This document shows, piece by piece, positions 8,766-16,725 of a stretch of DNA of 64,000 nt (its first letter is position 1; each line of letters starts with the position of its first letter). The stretch comes from Roseovarius gaetbuli (GTDB taxonomy: Bacteria > Pseudomonadota > Alphaproteobacteria > Rhodobacterales > Rhodobacteraceae), in contig NZ_FWFJ01000007.1 in assembly GCF_900172365.1 (NCBI RefSeq), forward strand, positions 1-64,000. Reading direction: 5' to 3'. The notes under the pieces are model-generated. The model worked only from the letters and a program-made list of their open reading frames with translations. It was not told where the DNA came from and did not search any database. Both the position numbers and the translations under genes were made by a program.

Positions 8766-9828
8766 AACCCTATACGGGCTTCTCCGGCCGGGGCAGCATA
8801 GCGGGCATCCGGCCTTTGCGCGTCGGCGCGGCCCGGTCACCCATGTCCTTATTCTGGATGGCACCATGTCATCGCTCTCCGAGGGCTGCGAAAGCAATGC
8901 GGGCCTGACCTACAAGCTTTTGAGCGAGACCGTCGGCAGCGGCGTGTCGCTCTATTACGAGGCGGGGTTGCAATGGTATGACTGGCGCACGACGCCCAAC
9001 GTGATGATGGGGCGCGGGCTAAATCGGCAGATCAGGCGTGCCTATGGCTATCTTGCCAGCCGCTATCGCCCCGGTGACCGGATATTCCTGTTCGGGTATT
9101 CGCGCGGCGCCTTTGCGGTGCGCTCGCTGGCCGGGGTGATCGACAAGATCGGCCTTTTGCGCGCCGAAGAGGCGACCGAGCGCAATGTCAGAACCGCCTA
9201 TCGCCATTATCAATGCCGCCCTGATAGCGAGGCCGGAAAGGCGTTTACGCATGCCTATTGCCATGCATCGGTCGAGATCGAGATGGTCGGCGTCTGGGAT
9301 ACGGTCAAGGCCCTGGGCATGCGGATACCGATCCTCTGGCGGTTCCGGGCGGATGCGCATGACTTTCACAACCATCACCTTGGCCCGACGATCCGGCACG
9401 GGTTTCACGCGCTTGCGCTTGATGAGACCCGCAATGCCTATGCGCCGGTTTTGTGGACCTGCCCGCCGGATTTCGAGGGCGATGTGGAACAGGTCTGGTT
9501 TCGCGGAAGTCATGGCGATGTCGGCGGTCAGCTTGACGGGTTTCACGCGGCGCGCCCGCTGTCGAATATCCCGCTGATCTGGATGCTGGAGCAGGCGGTC
9601 GGATGCGGGCTTCATCTTCCCGAGGGGTGGCGCGGGCGGTTCAAGGTCGATATCGCCGCGCCCTCGGTGGGGTCGTGGCACGGTTGGGGCAAGATTTTCC
9701 TGTTGCGCAGCGCCCGGGTTGTCGGTGCCGATCCGTCAGAGCGGCTTCACGAAAGTGTCGAGGGGCGCAAGGTGCCTTTGAAGGGCGGCGCGCGGGCGAT
9801 GATGGCGATGAAGGACGGCAGTGTCTAG
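8740..9828 (+). CDS. DUF2235 alpha/beta-hydrolase domain protein
   Basis: 362 aa. HVLILDGTMSSL near residue 35 is the DUF2235 opening (D-G-T), and FGYSRGAFAVRSLAG near 125 is the GxSxG nucleophile elbow with the family's S-R-G-A-F. FRGSHGDVGGQ near 260 resembles the catalytic Asp/His region. DUF2235 includes T6SS phospholipase effectors (Tle1) and many housekeeping proteins of unknown role; no T6SS genes, signal peptide or immunity gene are seen here, so an effector role is not supported. It starts inside the 3' end of the molybdenum hydroxylase gene, implying translational coupling, and ends at the unusual hairpin at 9830-9880. Confidence 0.82.
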   Translation: MTAWRQWVKTLYGLLRPGQHSGHPAFARRRGPVTHVLILDGTMSSLSEGCESNAGLTYKLLSETVGSGVSLYYEAGLQWYDWRTTPNVMMGRGLNRQIRRAYGYLASRYRPGDRIFLFGYSRGAFAVRSLAGVIDKIGLLRAEEATERNVRTAYRHYQCRPDSEAGKAFTHAYCHASVEIEMVGVWDTVKALGMRIPILWRFRADAHDFHNHHLGPTIRHGFHALALDETRNAYAPVLWTCPPDFEGDVEQVWFRGSHGDVGGQLDGFHAARPLSNIPLIWMLEQAVGCGLHLPEGWRGRFKVDIAAPSVGSWHGWGKIFLLRSARVVGADPSERLHESVEGRKVPLKGGARAMMAMKDGSV

Positions 9829-9829
9829 C

Positions 9830-9880
9830 GGCCCCCTTTTCGGGAGGCCCACCCACCCACCCCCTCCCGAAAAGGGGGCC
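9830..9880. terminator. Perfect 18-bp hairpin with a G-quadruplex-forming loop
   Basis: Arms 9830-9847 and 9863-9880 are exact 18-base complements (GGCCCCCTTTTCGGGAGG). The 15-base loop 9848-9862 is CCCACCCACCCACCC, so the minus strand reads GGGTGGGTGGGTGGG. It lies between the convergent DUF2235 and thioesterase genes, directly after the stop codon of each. It probably works as a bidirectional terminator; RNA from the thioesterase side would carry a quadruplex-competent loop. Confidence 0.8.
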
Positions 9881-9881
9881 T

Positions 9882-10373
9882 CTATTGCGGGGGCGGGCGC
9901 ATGATGATGCAGGTGGTCGATCCGGTGGCATAGAGGCGGTCGTCTTTGAGCCCGCGCAATTCGCCCGAGGCCACTGCGGTCGAGCGCCCCGAATGCGCCA
10001 CCGTTCCAATCGCGCGCACCAGAGTGTCAAGCGGCAGGGCGCGGGTGATATTCACCTTGTATTCCAGCGTCGTATAGACCTCGCCGCGCGCCAGTCGGGT
10101 CATCACCGCGCAGCCCATGCAGCTATCAAGGATCGCCCCGAACCAGCCACCATGCACCCCGCGCATCGGGTTGGTGACGTCAAAGCCCGCCGCGCCCTCG
10201 AACACGACCCGCCCGTCTTCGGCCAGCACTGGCCAAAAGCCAAGCGTCGCCCCGATGGGCGGCCCGGCAAGCGTGCCCGCGATCATGTCCTGCATGAATT
10301 CAAGGCCCGACCGCGACAAGAGGTCGGACCTGTTGGGCAGATCGTCAAGCGATGTTGCGCGTCTCACTGTCAT
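9882..10373 (-). CDS. PaaI-family hotdog-fold thioesterase
   Basis: 163 aa, single hotdog domain. NPMRGVHGGWFGAILDSCMGCAV is the PaaI/HGG signature (active-site region), and LEYKVNITRALP plus the GRSTAVASGEL strand complete the fold. Such proteins hydrolyse acyl- or aryl-CoA thioesters in the cytoplasm. The start ATG 10373 was chosen because the thioesterase alignment begins there; the open frame extends upstream into metF without resemblance. It lies downstream of metF on the same strand with a 62-base gap, so it may be co-transcribed. Confidence 0.85.
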   Translation of the reverse strand: MTVRRATSLDDLPNRSDLLSRSGLEFMQDMIAGTLAGPPIGATLGFWPVLAEDGRVVFEGAAGFDVTNPMRGVHGGWFGAILDSCMGCAVMTRLARGEVYTTLEYKVNITRALPLDTLVRAIGTVAHSGRSTAVASGELRGLKDDRLYATGSTTCIIMRPPPQ

Positions 10374-10435
10374 TTTCGGCCCCTCCTGATCCCTTGTCGC
10401 AAGGTAGGCGGGGTCGATAGGCGCGCGCAAGCCGC

Positions 10436-11302
10436 TTATGCGACGTGGCGCAGCTCCACCCGGGGCGTGACGCCAAGCGCGTGGCACACATCGCGCGTCA
10501 ATTCGGGGCGGTTGAGCGTGTAGAAGTGCAAATCTTCCACGCCCCCCTCGATCAGATCGCTGCAAAGCTCGGTCGCAAGCGCGGTTGCCAAAAGGTCGTG
10601 ACGGTTGTCGCGAATGGCCTTGTCAAACGCATCATCAAGCCATGCGGGCACCTGCGTGCCACAGGCCGTTGCAAACTTGCGCGTCCCGGTCCAGTTTTCA
10701 ATCGGCAGGACGCCGGGGATGATCGGCGCGTTGATCCCGGCCTTGGCACAGGCATCGCGGAAGCGGAAAAACGTGTCGGCCTCAAAGAAGAACTGGGTGA
10801 TTGCCTCGCTGGCGCCGACGTCGATCTTGCGCTTGAGCCAGTCGATATCGGCCTGCTGGCTGGCGGCCTCGGGGTGTTTCTCGGGATAGGCGCCTACGCG
10901 GATGTTGAATTTGCCGGTGTCGGCCAGCGCCGAGATCAGCTCGCAGCTATCGCCAAAGCCCTGCGGATGCGGGGCAAAGCCATTGGCGCCCTTGGGCGGA
11001 TCACCGCGCAGGGCGACAATCTCGGTTACGCCGGCGGCGGCGAATTGGTCGGCGATTTCAAGGGTTTCCTCGCGGCTTGCATCGACACAGGTCAGGTGCG
11101 CCGCCACGTTAAGGCCGGTGGCCTTGTGCAGGGTGCCAACCGCGTCGCGGGTCAGCTCGCGGGTGGTGCCGCCGGCGCCGTAGGTGACCGAGACAAAGCG
11201 GGGCTCAAGCGGGGCGAGGGTCTGGACCGTGTCCCACAGGCGAAAAGAACCCTCAAGCGACTTGGGGGGGAAGAATTCAAACGAAATACGGGGCGTTTTC
11301 AT
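10436..11302 (-). CDS. metF: 5,10-methylenetetrahydrofolate reductase
   Basis: 288 aa, a FAD-dependent TIM barrel that reduces methylene-THF to methyl-THF for methionine synthesis. RISFEFFPPKS at the start holds the catalytic Glu, followed by VSVTYGAGGTTR, HLTCVDAS, ALRGDPPKG and GAYPEKHPEA, all family motifs. The C-terminus lacks the eukaryotic regulatory domain, as expected. It is divergent from metR with 103 bases between; a perfect MetR box is present there. Confidence 0.96.
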   Translation of the reverse strand: MKTPRISFEFFPPKSLEGSFRLWDTVQTLAPLEPRFVSVTYGAGGTTRELTRDAVGTLHKATGLNVAAHLTCVDASREETLEIADQFAAAGVTEIVALRGDPPKGANGFAPHPQGFGDSCELISALADTGKFNIRVGAYPEKHPEAASQQADIDWLKRKIDVGASEAITQFFFEADTFFRFRDACAKAGINAPIIPGVLPIENWTGTRKFATACGTQVPAWLDDAFDKAIRDNRHDLLATALATELCSDLIEGGVEDLHFYTLNRPELTRDVCHALGVTPRVELRHVA

Positions 11303-11385
11303 TGCGGTAATCCTACTCGGGGTTATCTTGTTGCCCTCTTGTTGCAGGATGCGGTTTGTGAGACAACTTCATAAAATTCATGGTT

Positions 11386-11398
11386 TGAATGAGGTTCA
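11386..11398. promoter_or_regulatory. MetR box between metF and metR
   Basis: TGAATGAGGTTCA matches TGAA-N5-TTCA exactly with A at the central position of the known MetR consensus. It lies 7 bases before the metR start and about 84 bases before metF, fitting autoregulation and activation of metF. Confidence 0.7.
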
Positions 11399-11405
11399 CT
11401 AATAT

Positions 11406-12311
11406 ATGCACATCGAGTTTCGGCATCTCAAGACGATCCGCGCCATTCATCAGGCCGGTGGTCTGGCCAAGGCGGCGGATCTGCTGCACATCACCCAATC
11501 GGCGCTGAGCCATCAGATAAAGGGCCTTGAAGATCAGGCCGGTGTCGAGCTTTTTGTACGTCGTTCCAAGCCCTTACGCCTGTCGGCCGCGGGGCATCGC
11601 CTGTTGCGGGTGGCCGAAAAGATCCTTCCCGAGATCGAGGCGCTTGAGGCCGAGTTCGAGGGGCTGCGCGAAGGCAGCGCCGGGCGGCTGCACATTGCGA
11701 TCGAATGTCATGCCTGTTTCGAGTGGCTCTTTCCGGTGCTTGAGGCGTTTCGCAAGACATGGGGCGAGGTCGATGTTGATATCCGCCCCGGCCTTGCGTT
11801 TGACGCGCTTCCTGCCCTGCAAAAGGAAGAGGTCGATCTTGTGGTTTCCTCCGATCCAGAGAAGTTGCCGGGAATCATCTTCAAGCCGCTGTTTGATTAC
11901 GAGCCGGTCTTCGTCGCCTCAAGCCAGCACCCGCTGGCGCAAAAGCCCTTTGTCGAGGCCGCCGATTTCCGCGATGAGGTGCTGATCACCTATCCGGTGG
12001 ATCGCTCGCGTCTTGATGTCTTCACAGAGCTTCTGACCCCCGCCAAGGTCGAGCCGCGCAGCATTCGCCAGGTCGAGCTGACGGCGGTGATCCTGTTGCT
12101 GGTCGCCTCCAACCGGGGGGTTGCGGTGCTGCCTGATTGGGTGGTGCGCGAGGTCAAGACAAGCACCGATTACGTCACCCGCCCCCTGACCAAGAATGGC
12201 GTGACCAAACGGCTTTACGCCGCGATCCGCGAGGATGATGCCGACAAGCCGTTCATGGCGCATCTGTTGCGGTTGGCGCGTGAAATTCCGGTGCGGTTGC
12301 AGCGCAGTTAA
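11406..12311 (+). CDS. metR: LysR-family regulator MetR
   Basis: 301 aa. An N-terminal winged HTH (IEFRHLKTIRAIHQAGGLAKAA... with ITQSALSHQIKGLE) is followed by a type 2 periplasmic-binding-like effector domain (about 90-295; HIAIECHACFEWLFPVL is typical of MetR). The family uses homocysteine as co-effector to control met genes. The divergent pairing with metF and the TGAA-N5-TTCA site support the name. The stop overlaps the end of the convergent XRE gene by 4 bases. Confidence 0.9.
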   Translation: MHIEFRHLKTIRAIHQAGGLAKAADLLHITQSALSHQIKGLEDQAGVELFVRRSKPLRLSAAGHRLLRVAEKILPEIEALEAEFEGLREGSAGRLHIAIECHACFEWLFPVLEAFRKTWGEVDVDIRPGLAFDALPALQKEEVDLVVSSDPEKLPGIIFKPLFDYEPVFVASSQHPLAQKPFVEAADFRDEVLITYPVDRSRLDVFTELLTPAKVEPRSIRQVELTAVILLLVASNRGVAVLPDWVVREVKTSTDYVTRPLTKNGVTKRLYAAIREDDADKPFMAHLLRLAREIPVRLQRS

Positions 12312-13168
12312 CCAAGCGCAGCGCGCAGCTCTGCAAGCCGCTCGGGAAGGGCGCGCGCGGTGATATCGGCCTCACGCAGGAGGTGGTCGAAATGCAGCGT
12401 CAGCGCTTGCACCCGTTCGGTATCGCGAAACACCATGTAATTGCGCCCGATATAAATCACCGCCAGCAGCGGGCCCAGAATTGTGACCGGCGCCGAATAG
12501 ACCCGCCGCGCATCAAACAGGTAAAGCCGCAGACTTGGGTAAAGCTGGGTCGTGACCGTGATCAGGTGATCAAGCTGCTCGCGCCGTAGATCAAGCGGCA
12601 GGTCACGGTAATAGCCCTCGGCGCGGGCAAAGCTTTCAAGCTCGTGGATCGGCAGGGCGATTTCGTAATCCGAGCGCGCGGCGCGCATCCAGGCCATGCG
12701 ATCCTCTGACGCGCCAATCGCCTGATCGGTGCTGCGCCCCAAATGCGGGGCGTATTCCCATTCCAGCATGGCGCGGGTCTTGAGCATATCCGGCAGGCCC
12801 GCAGGCACATGGCGGATCTTGTATCCGGCGGCTTCCTTGTGCCACTGAAATATCTGCTCATCCACAAGCGCACGCGGCGCCTCGGTCAGCGAGAGCGTAT
12901 TGGCCAGCATGTCGGCGGTGGTTTCGGGCCGGTCGGTCAACCCCAAAAGCCAATCCGCCGAGACCCCGAGCGCACTGGCGCATTCGCCAACCACCTGCGC
13001 ATTGGGAAGCCGCGCCGAGGGCCCTTTTAGCAGCTGCGAAATGGTCGAGCGATCCACCCCGATGGCGCGGGCAAGTGCGCTTTGGTTGCTCTGGCGCAGG
13101 CGCATCGCCTCGCCAAGACGGGTCCGGAACAGATCGGCGCGCAGCCGTTTGTCGATTTTTTCATTCAT
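12308..13168 (-). CDS. XRE-family helix-turn-helix regulator
   Basis: 286 aa. An N-terminal Cro/CI HTH (about 15-75: LGEAMRLRQSNQSALARAIGVDRSTISQLLKG, then SALGVSADWLLGLTDRPE) is fused to a C-terminal domain of about 200 residues without a motif I recognise. That domain is rich in aromatic and charged residues (EWEYAPHLGRSTDQ, LYLFDARRVYSAPVTILGPLLAVIYIGRNYMVF) and might sense a ligand or protein. It is not phage-associated here. It is divergent from the DUF2061/desaturase pair. Confidence 0.8.
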   Translation of the reverse strand: MNEKIDKRLRADLFRTRLGEAMRLRQSNQSALARAIGVDRSTISQLLKGPSARLPNAQVVGECASALGVSADWLLGLTDRPETTADMLANTLSLTEAPRALVDEQIFQWHKEAAGYKIRHVPAGLPDMLKTRAMLEWEYAPHLGRSTDQAIGASEDRMAWMRAARSDYEIALPIHELESFARAEGYYRDLPLDLRREQLDHLITVTTQLYPSLRLYLFDARRVYSAPVTILGPLLAVIYIGRNYMVFRDTERVQALTLHFDHLLREADITARALPERLAELRAALG

Positions 13169-13181
13169 GTGGTGACTTAAA

Positions 13182-13255
13182 TCATAGATGTAGAGATTTG
13201 TTAACCATATCCGAAGTGGCCAGCTTTACCAAAAGCGAACAGTTTCATCATAGAT
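13182..13255. promoter_or_regulatory. Repeated TCATAGAT sites upstream of the XRE gene
   Basis: TCATAGAT occurs at 13182-13189 and again at 13248-13255, inside the 108-base divergent promoter. The first copy is also within AAATC...GATTT inverted arms. Candidate operators for the XRE protein; the evidence is only repetition and position. Confidence 0.3.
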
Positions 13256-13276
13256 TTTGAAAAGGAAAGGCATGTC

Positions 13277-13483
13277 ATGGAAACGCGGATGCGCACGATT
13301 GTAAAGGCGGTGATCTGGAACCTGATCGGCCTGGCGGTGATGGCCCTTGTGGGGGCCTTCATCACCGGATCGGTCATGGCGGGGGGCACAATGGCCCTGA
13401 TCAACGCGGCAATCGGGCTCAGCAGCTATGTCCTTTACGAGCGTATCTGGACCCGCATCCAATGGGGGCGCTGTCTTGGATAG
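13277..13483 (+). CDS. DUF2061 small membrane protein
   Basis: 68 aa with two predicted transmembrane helices (about 10-30 VIWNLIGLAVMALVGAFITG and 36-52) and the DUF2061 pattern R-x-x-x-K-A-x-x-W-x-x-x-G at the start. The biochemical role is unknown. AAAGGAAAGG precedes the ATG. Its end overlaps the likely start of the desaturase, so the two are probably translated together in the inner membrane. Confidence 0.8.
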   Translation: METRMRTIVKAVIWNLIGLAVMALVGAFITGSVMAGGTMALINAAIGLSSYVLYERIWTRIQWGRCLG

Positions 13484-14381
13484 GGCGCGGCGCGGCGCGG
13501 TGGAGTGGCCAACTCTGGCCTTGCTGGTGCTTTGCTATGCGGGCTGGGCGATTGGCACCACCTGGGCTGCGGCGCTCTGGTTGCCGCTTGGAGTGGGGCT
13601 ATGCGGGCTTTGCATCGCGCTCCATTCCTCGCTCAGTCATGAGGTTCTTCATGGTCACCCGTTTCGCACGCGCCGTTTGAACGAAGCCCTTGTTTTCCCC
13701 GCTTTGACCCTACTGATTCCCTATCAGCGGTTTCGCGACACCCATCTGGCGCATCACCGCGATGCGGTGCTGACCGACCCCTACGATGATCCGGAAACGA
13801 ATTACCTTGACCCGGCTCTGTGGCGTAATTTGCCACGATGGGTGCAGGCGGTGTTGCAGGCCAATAACACACTGGCGGGGCGGATGCTCATCGGTCCGCT
13901 GGTCGGGCAGGTGTCTTTCATGGCGTCGGACTGGCGCGCGGTCCGGTCCGGCGACGGCGCCGTTCTGCGAGGCTGGCTCTGGCATTTTCCGGCGGTGGCG
14001 CTTGTGCTTATATGGGTAAAAGCGGCGCCCATGCCGATCTGGGCCTATCTCTGTGCGGCCTATCTGGGGCTGTCGGTTTTGAAGATCCGCACCTTCCTGG
14101 AACACCGCGCCGCGGATCGGGCTAATGCACGAACGGTGATTGTGGAAGATCGCGGGCCGCTCGCCCTGATCTTTCTGAACAACAATCTGCACGTGGTCCA
14201 TCACGCGCACCCCAAGTTGGCATGGTATGAATTGCCGATGCGATATGCACAGAACCGCGCGCATTATCAGGCGCGCAATGAGGGGTATGTCTATCGTTCT
14301 TATGCAGAGGTTTTTCAACGCCATTTCTGGCGGGCCAAAGACCCTGTTCCCCATCCGCTCTGGCCATGGCGCCGTGGGTGA
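13476..14381 (+). CDS. Membrane fatty acid desaturase-like diiron protein
   Basis: About 300 aa with several transmembrane helices and three histidine boxes: HSSLSHEVLHGH, HLAHH and HVVHH, which bind the diiron centre in membrane desaturases and hydroxylases. The substrate could be a fatty acyl chain, sterol-like or carotenoid compound. The start is uncertain: TTG 13476 overlaps the DUF2061 stop, GTG 13500 is just after it, and an ATG at 13428 lies within DUF2061. The protein ends before an A/T-rich stretch and a strong hairpin. Confidence 0.85.
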   Translation: MDRARRGAVEWPTLALLVLCYAGWAIGTTWAAALWLPLGVGLCGLCIALHSSLSHEVLHGHPFRTRRLNEALVFPALTLLIPYQRFRDTHLAHHRDAVLTDPYDDPETNYLDPALWRNLPRWVQAVLQANNTLAGRMLIGPLVGQVSFMASDWRAVRSGDGAVLRGWLWHFPAVALVLIWVKAAPMPIWAYLCAAYLGLSVLKIRTFLEHRAADRANARTVIVEDRGPLALIFLNNNLHVVHHAHPKLAWYELPMRYAQNRAHYQARNEGYVYRSYAEVFQRHFWRAKDPVPHPLWPWRRG

Positions 14382-14412
14382 GGCCGGGCAAAAATATTCC
14401 CCTAATATTTTT

Positions 14413-14445
14413 AGCCTAAGATTTTTCGGCGAAAAATCTTAGGCT
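14413..14445. terminator. Perfect 15-bp hairpin after the desaturase
   Basis: Arms AGCCTAAGATTTTTC/GAAAAATCTTAGGCT with a GGC loop. It shares the inner 10 bases and the TTC-loop-GAA top with the hairpin at 4659-4681. Probable intrinsic terminator between the desaturase and the EamA gene. Confidence 0.7.
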
Positions 14446-14481
14446 CTGGTCATTGCGGAAAATCCGGGGCAAGACAAGCTG

Positions 14482-15384
14482 ATGGAAGCCTGGATACTCC
14501 TTTCCGTAGCGGCGGCTGCGTTTCAGACGTTGCGCTTCATGCTGCAAAAGCGCCTGAGCATGGGCGCGCTTACGGCTGGCGGGGCGACGTTGGCGCGGTT
14601 TTTCTATTCGGCGCCTTTGGTGGTGGCCCTGACCCTTGGCTATATTGCGCTGACCGGGGCGCCGCTGCCGGGGTTTTCGCCGTTGTTCTGGCTTTATGCG
14701 ATGACCGGCGGTCTGACGCAGATCCTGGCCACATGGTGCGTTGTGGCGCTTTTTGCCGAGCGCAATTTTGCCGTCGGGATCACCTTCAAGAAAACCGAAG
14801 TGGTGCAGACCGCAGTCGTCGGACTGATCGTACTTGGCGATCGCATCTCGGCGCTTGGCCTTGGCGCGATCGTCTTGGGTCTTGTCGGGGTCTTGATCCT
14901 ATCGGACACGCCGGGTCTTGAGGGGCGTTGGGTGCGTCGGATCGCGAACCGGGCGGCGTTTCTGGGTCTGGCCTCGGGGGCATTCTTTGCCATTTCCGCC
15001 GTGGGCTATCGCGGCGCCACGCTTGAGATCGCCAGCCAGGACCCGCTGTTGCGTGCCGGTGTCACCCTGGCCGTGGTCACGCTGGCGCAGACCTTTGCCC
15101 TTGGTGCCTGGTTGATCTGGCGCGAGCCGGGGCAGGTCAGGCGCGTAGCGGCTGCCTGGCGCAGCGCGGTCTGGATCGGCGTCGCGGGCATGATGGGCAG
15201 CTTGCTGTGGTTCACCGCCTTCACCCTTGAAAACGCGGCCTATGTCTTTGCCGTGGGACAGGTCGAGGTGATCTTTTCGCTCTGCGCCTCGGTGCTGTTC
15301 TTTGGCGAGAAAGTCACCCGGCGCGAAGCGCTTGGTATCGCGCTGGTCACCCTGTCGGTTATCGCCGTGGTTGCTTTCCGTTAA
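14482..15384 (+). CDS. DMT/EamA-family transporter
   Basis: 300 aa, about ten transmembrane helices in two EamA halves (roughly 5-140 and 155-298), including FFGEKVTRREALGIALVTLSVIAVV at the end, the usual EamA closing pattern. The family exports metabolites or amino acids across the inner membrane; the substrate is not predictable. Its 3' end overlaps the convergent NUDIX gene by 26 bases. Confidence 0.85.
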   Translation: MEAWILLSVAAAAFQTLRFMLQKRLSMGALTAGGATLARFFYSAPLVVALTLGYIALTGAPLPGFSPLFWLYAMTGGLTQILATWCVVALFAERNFAVGITFKKTEVVQTAVVGLIVLGDRISALGLGAIVLGLVGVLILSDTPGLEGRWVRRIANRAAFLGLASGAFFAISAVGYRGATLEIASQDPLLRAGVTLAVVTLAQTFALGAWLIWREPGQVRRVAAAWRSAVWIGVAGMMGSLLWFTAFTLENAAYVFAVGQVEVIFSLCASVLFFGEKVTRREALGIALVTLSVIAVVAFR

Positions 15385-16063
15385 GCCGCAAAAACAGGCT
15401 TTCTTCGTCGTCATTGCGAAAGAACGGCACCGATTCAGGCGGCGCGGGATCATGGGCGCGGGCGGCGACCTCGGCCAAAACCACCTCGGTGATGAACGGC
15501 AGGTCGAACTTGCGTGCATCGCGCAGCGGCACCCATTGCAGATGCGAAAGCTCGTCGCAGGCCTCGGAGAAATCATCAAGATCGCCCGCGATCTCTTCGG
15601 CATCAACAAGGAAGAACCGCGCATCAAACCGGCGCGGCCGCCCCGGCGGCGTAATGGCGCGAAACACAAATTGTAGCGGGTGCGCCACTGGCACATGACC
15701 GCGTGCGGCAAATCCCTCCCAATCGGCGGGCACCTCGTCCAGCCAGTCACCGGGTTGCCCGAGGATCAAGCCGGTTTCTTCCCAAAGCTCTCGGATCGCG
15801 GCGGCGGCAAGCGCGTGTGCGAGATCCTCTTTGCTGTCTTCCAACAGACGCGCGGCGCAGATCACGGGCAGGGCGCGTGCCAGCGGCACACTGGCATCAG
15901 CGGCATCGACCGCCCCGCCGGGAAAGACGAATTTGTTGGGCATGAACGCCGCCTGCGCGCCGCGCTGTCCCATAAGGACATGCGGGTCGCCCATGCGATC
16001 ACGCAAGGCGATCACGGTTGCGGCATTGCGAATGGCGGATTTATCCGGCGTCGTGCTGGTCAT
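15359..16063 (-). CDS. NUDIX hydrolase
   Basis: 234 aa. AAIRELWEETGLILG carries the REx2EExG core of the Nudix box, which binds the metal for hydrolysis of X-linked nucleoside diphosphates. FVFPGGAVDAAD precedes it, and about 40 residues lie between the first Gly and the core, as in the NUDT19/CoA pyrophosphatase-like subgroup. It follows the DUF983 gene by 24 bases on the same strand, suggesting one operon. The exact substrate is unknown. Confidence 0.88.
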   Translation of the reverse strand: MTSTTPDKSAIRNAATVIALRDRMGDPHVLMGQRGAQAAFMPNKFVFPGGAVDAADASVPLARALPVICAARLLEDSKEDLAHALAAAAIRELWEETGLILGQPGDWLDEVPADWEGFAARGHVPVAHPLQFVFRAITPPGRPRRFDARFFLVDAEEIAGDLDDFSEACDELSHLQWVPLRDARKFDLPFITEVVLAEVAARAHDPAPPESVPFFRNDDEESLFLRLNGKQPRR

Positions 16064-16087
16064 ACTGGCCCTTTCAGCAGCAAAGGG

Positions 16088-16477
16088 TCAGTTGCCTCCT
16101 CCGAACCCATGCATCAGCCGGGCCCATTGGAAAGCAACAATCGCCCCTTTCAGTCGCGGCAAAAGGTAGAGCGACAGGGTGATGGTGCCAATAGCGAATA
16201 TCGTGAACAGCACAAGCGGCTCGGGACGAAACTGCACGAACGCGATGTGCAAAAGCGGCGCCATCAGGTGACCGACGATCAGAATCGTAAGGTAGGCCGG
16301 CCCGTCGTCGGCGCGGTTGTGGCTAAAGTCTTCGCGACAGACCGTACAGGTGTCGCGCACCTTGAGATAGCTTTTCAGCAGCGGACCATTGCCGCAATTC
16401 GGGCATTTCCGGCGAAAGCCCCTGCGAAGCGCGGGCCAGAGGGCGCGGTCTGTGCTGATAGCGGTCTGATAGGTCAT
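16088..16477 (-). CDS. DUF983 membrane protein with zinc ribbon
   Basis: 129 aa. RKCPNCGNGPLL and DTCTVCREDF form two CxxC pairs of a zinc ribbon, followed by two transmembrane helices (YLTILIVGHLMAPLLHIAF and VLFTIFAIGTITLSLYLLP). DUF983 proteins are common in alphaproteobacteria, often near cytochrome oxidase or NUDIX genes; their function is unproven. I chose ATG 16477 since homology-like sequence begins at MTYQTAISTDRALWPALRRG. Confidence 0.85.
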   Translation of the reverse strand: MTYQTAISTDRALWPALRRGFRRKCPNCGNGPLLKSYLKVRDTCTVCREDFSHNRADDGPAYLTILIVGHLMAPLLHIAFVQFRPEPLVLFTIFAIGTITLSLYLLPRLKGAIVAFQWARLMHGFGGGN

Positions 16478-16725
16478 GGTAATCCCCGAAATTGATCTGG
16501 GCAAACTGGTGCAGATTGCGCCGCGAATAAAGGGGTCAGGGCGTCCTTGCGTCGCCATGTCGCAAAGCCGGGATCTAAAGGTGAGACACGCGCAGAAGGC
16601 GGTCTGCGAAAAAATCCACACAAGGCACGACGGAAACCGCAGCGGGTTGCGTATCAGTTTCAGGATTGGCCGATACCGGCCCGGTTCCTAAGGCCCACAC
16701 ACGATCACTTTGATGGAGAGAAAAA

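Noticed and set aside
8740..9828. T6SS phospholipase effector role for the DUF2235 protein
   Set aside because: No VgrG, PAAR, Hcp or immunity gene and no signal sequence are nearby.
16640..16665. ECF-type promoter GGAAAC...CGTA before the EF-hand gene
   Set aside because: The spacing is about 12 bases, shorter than the 15-17 usual for ECF promoters, so I do not call it.
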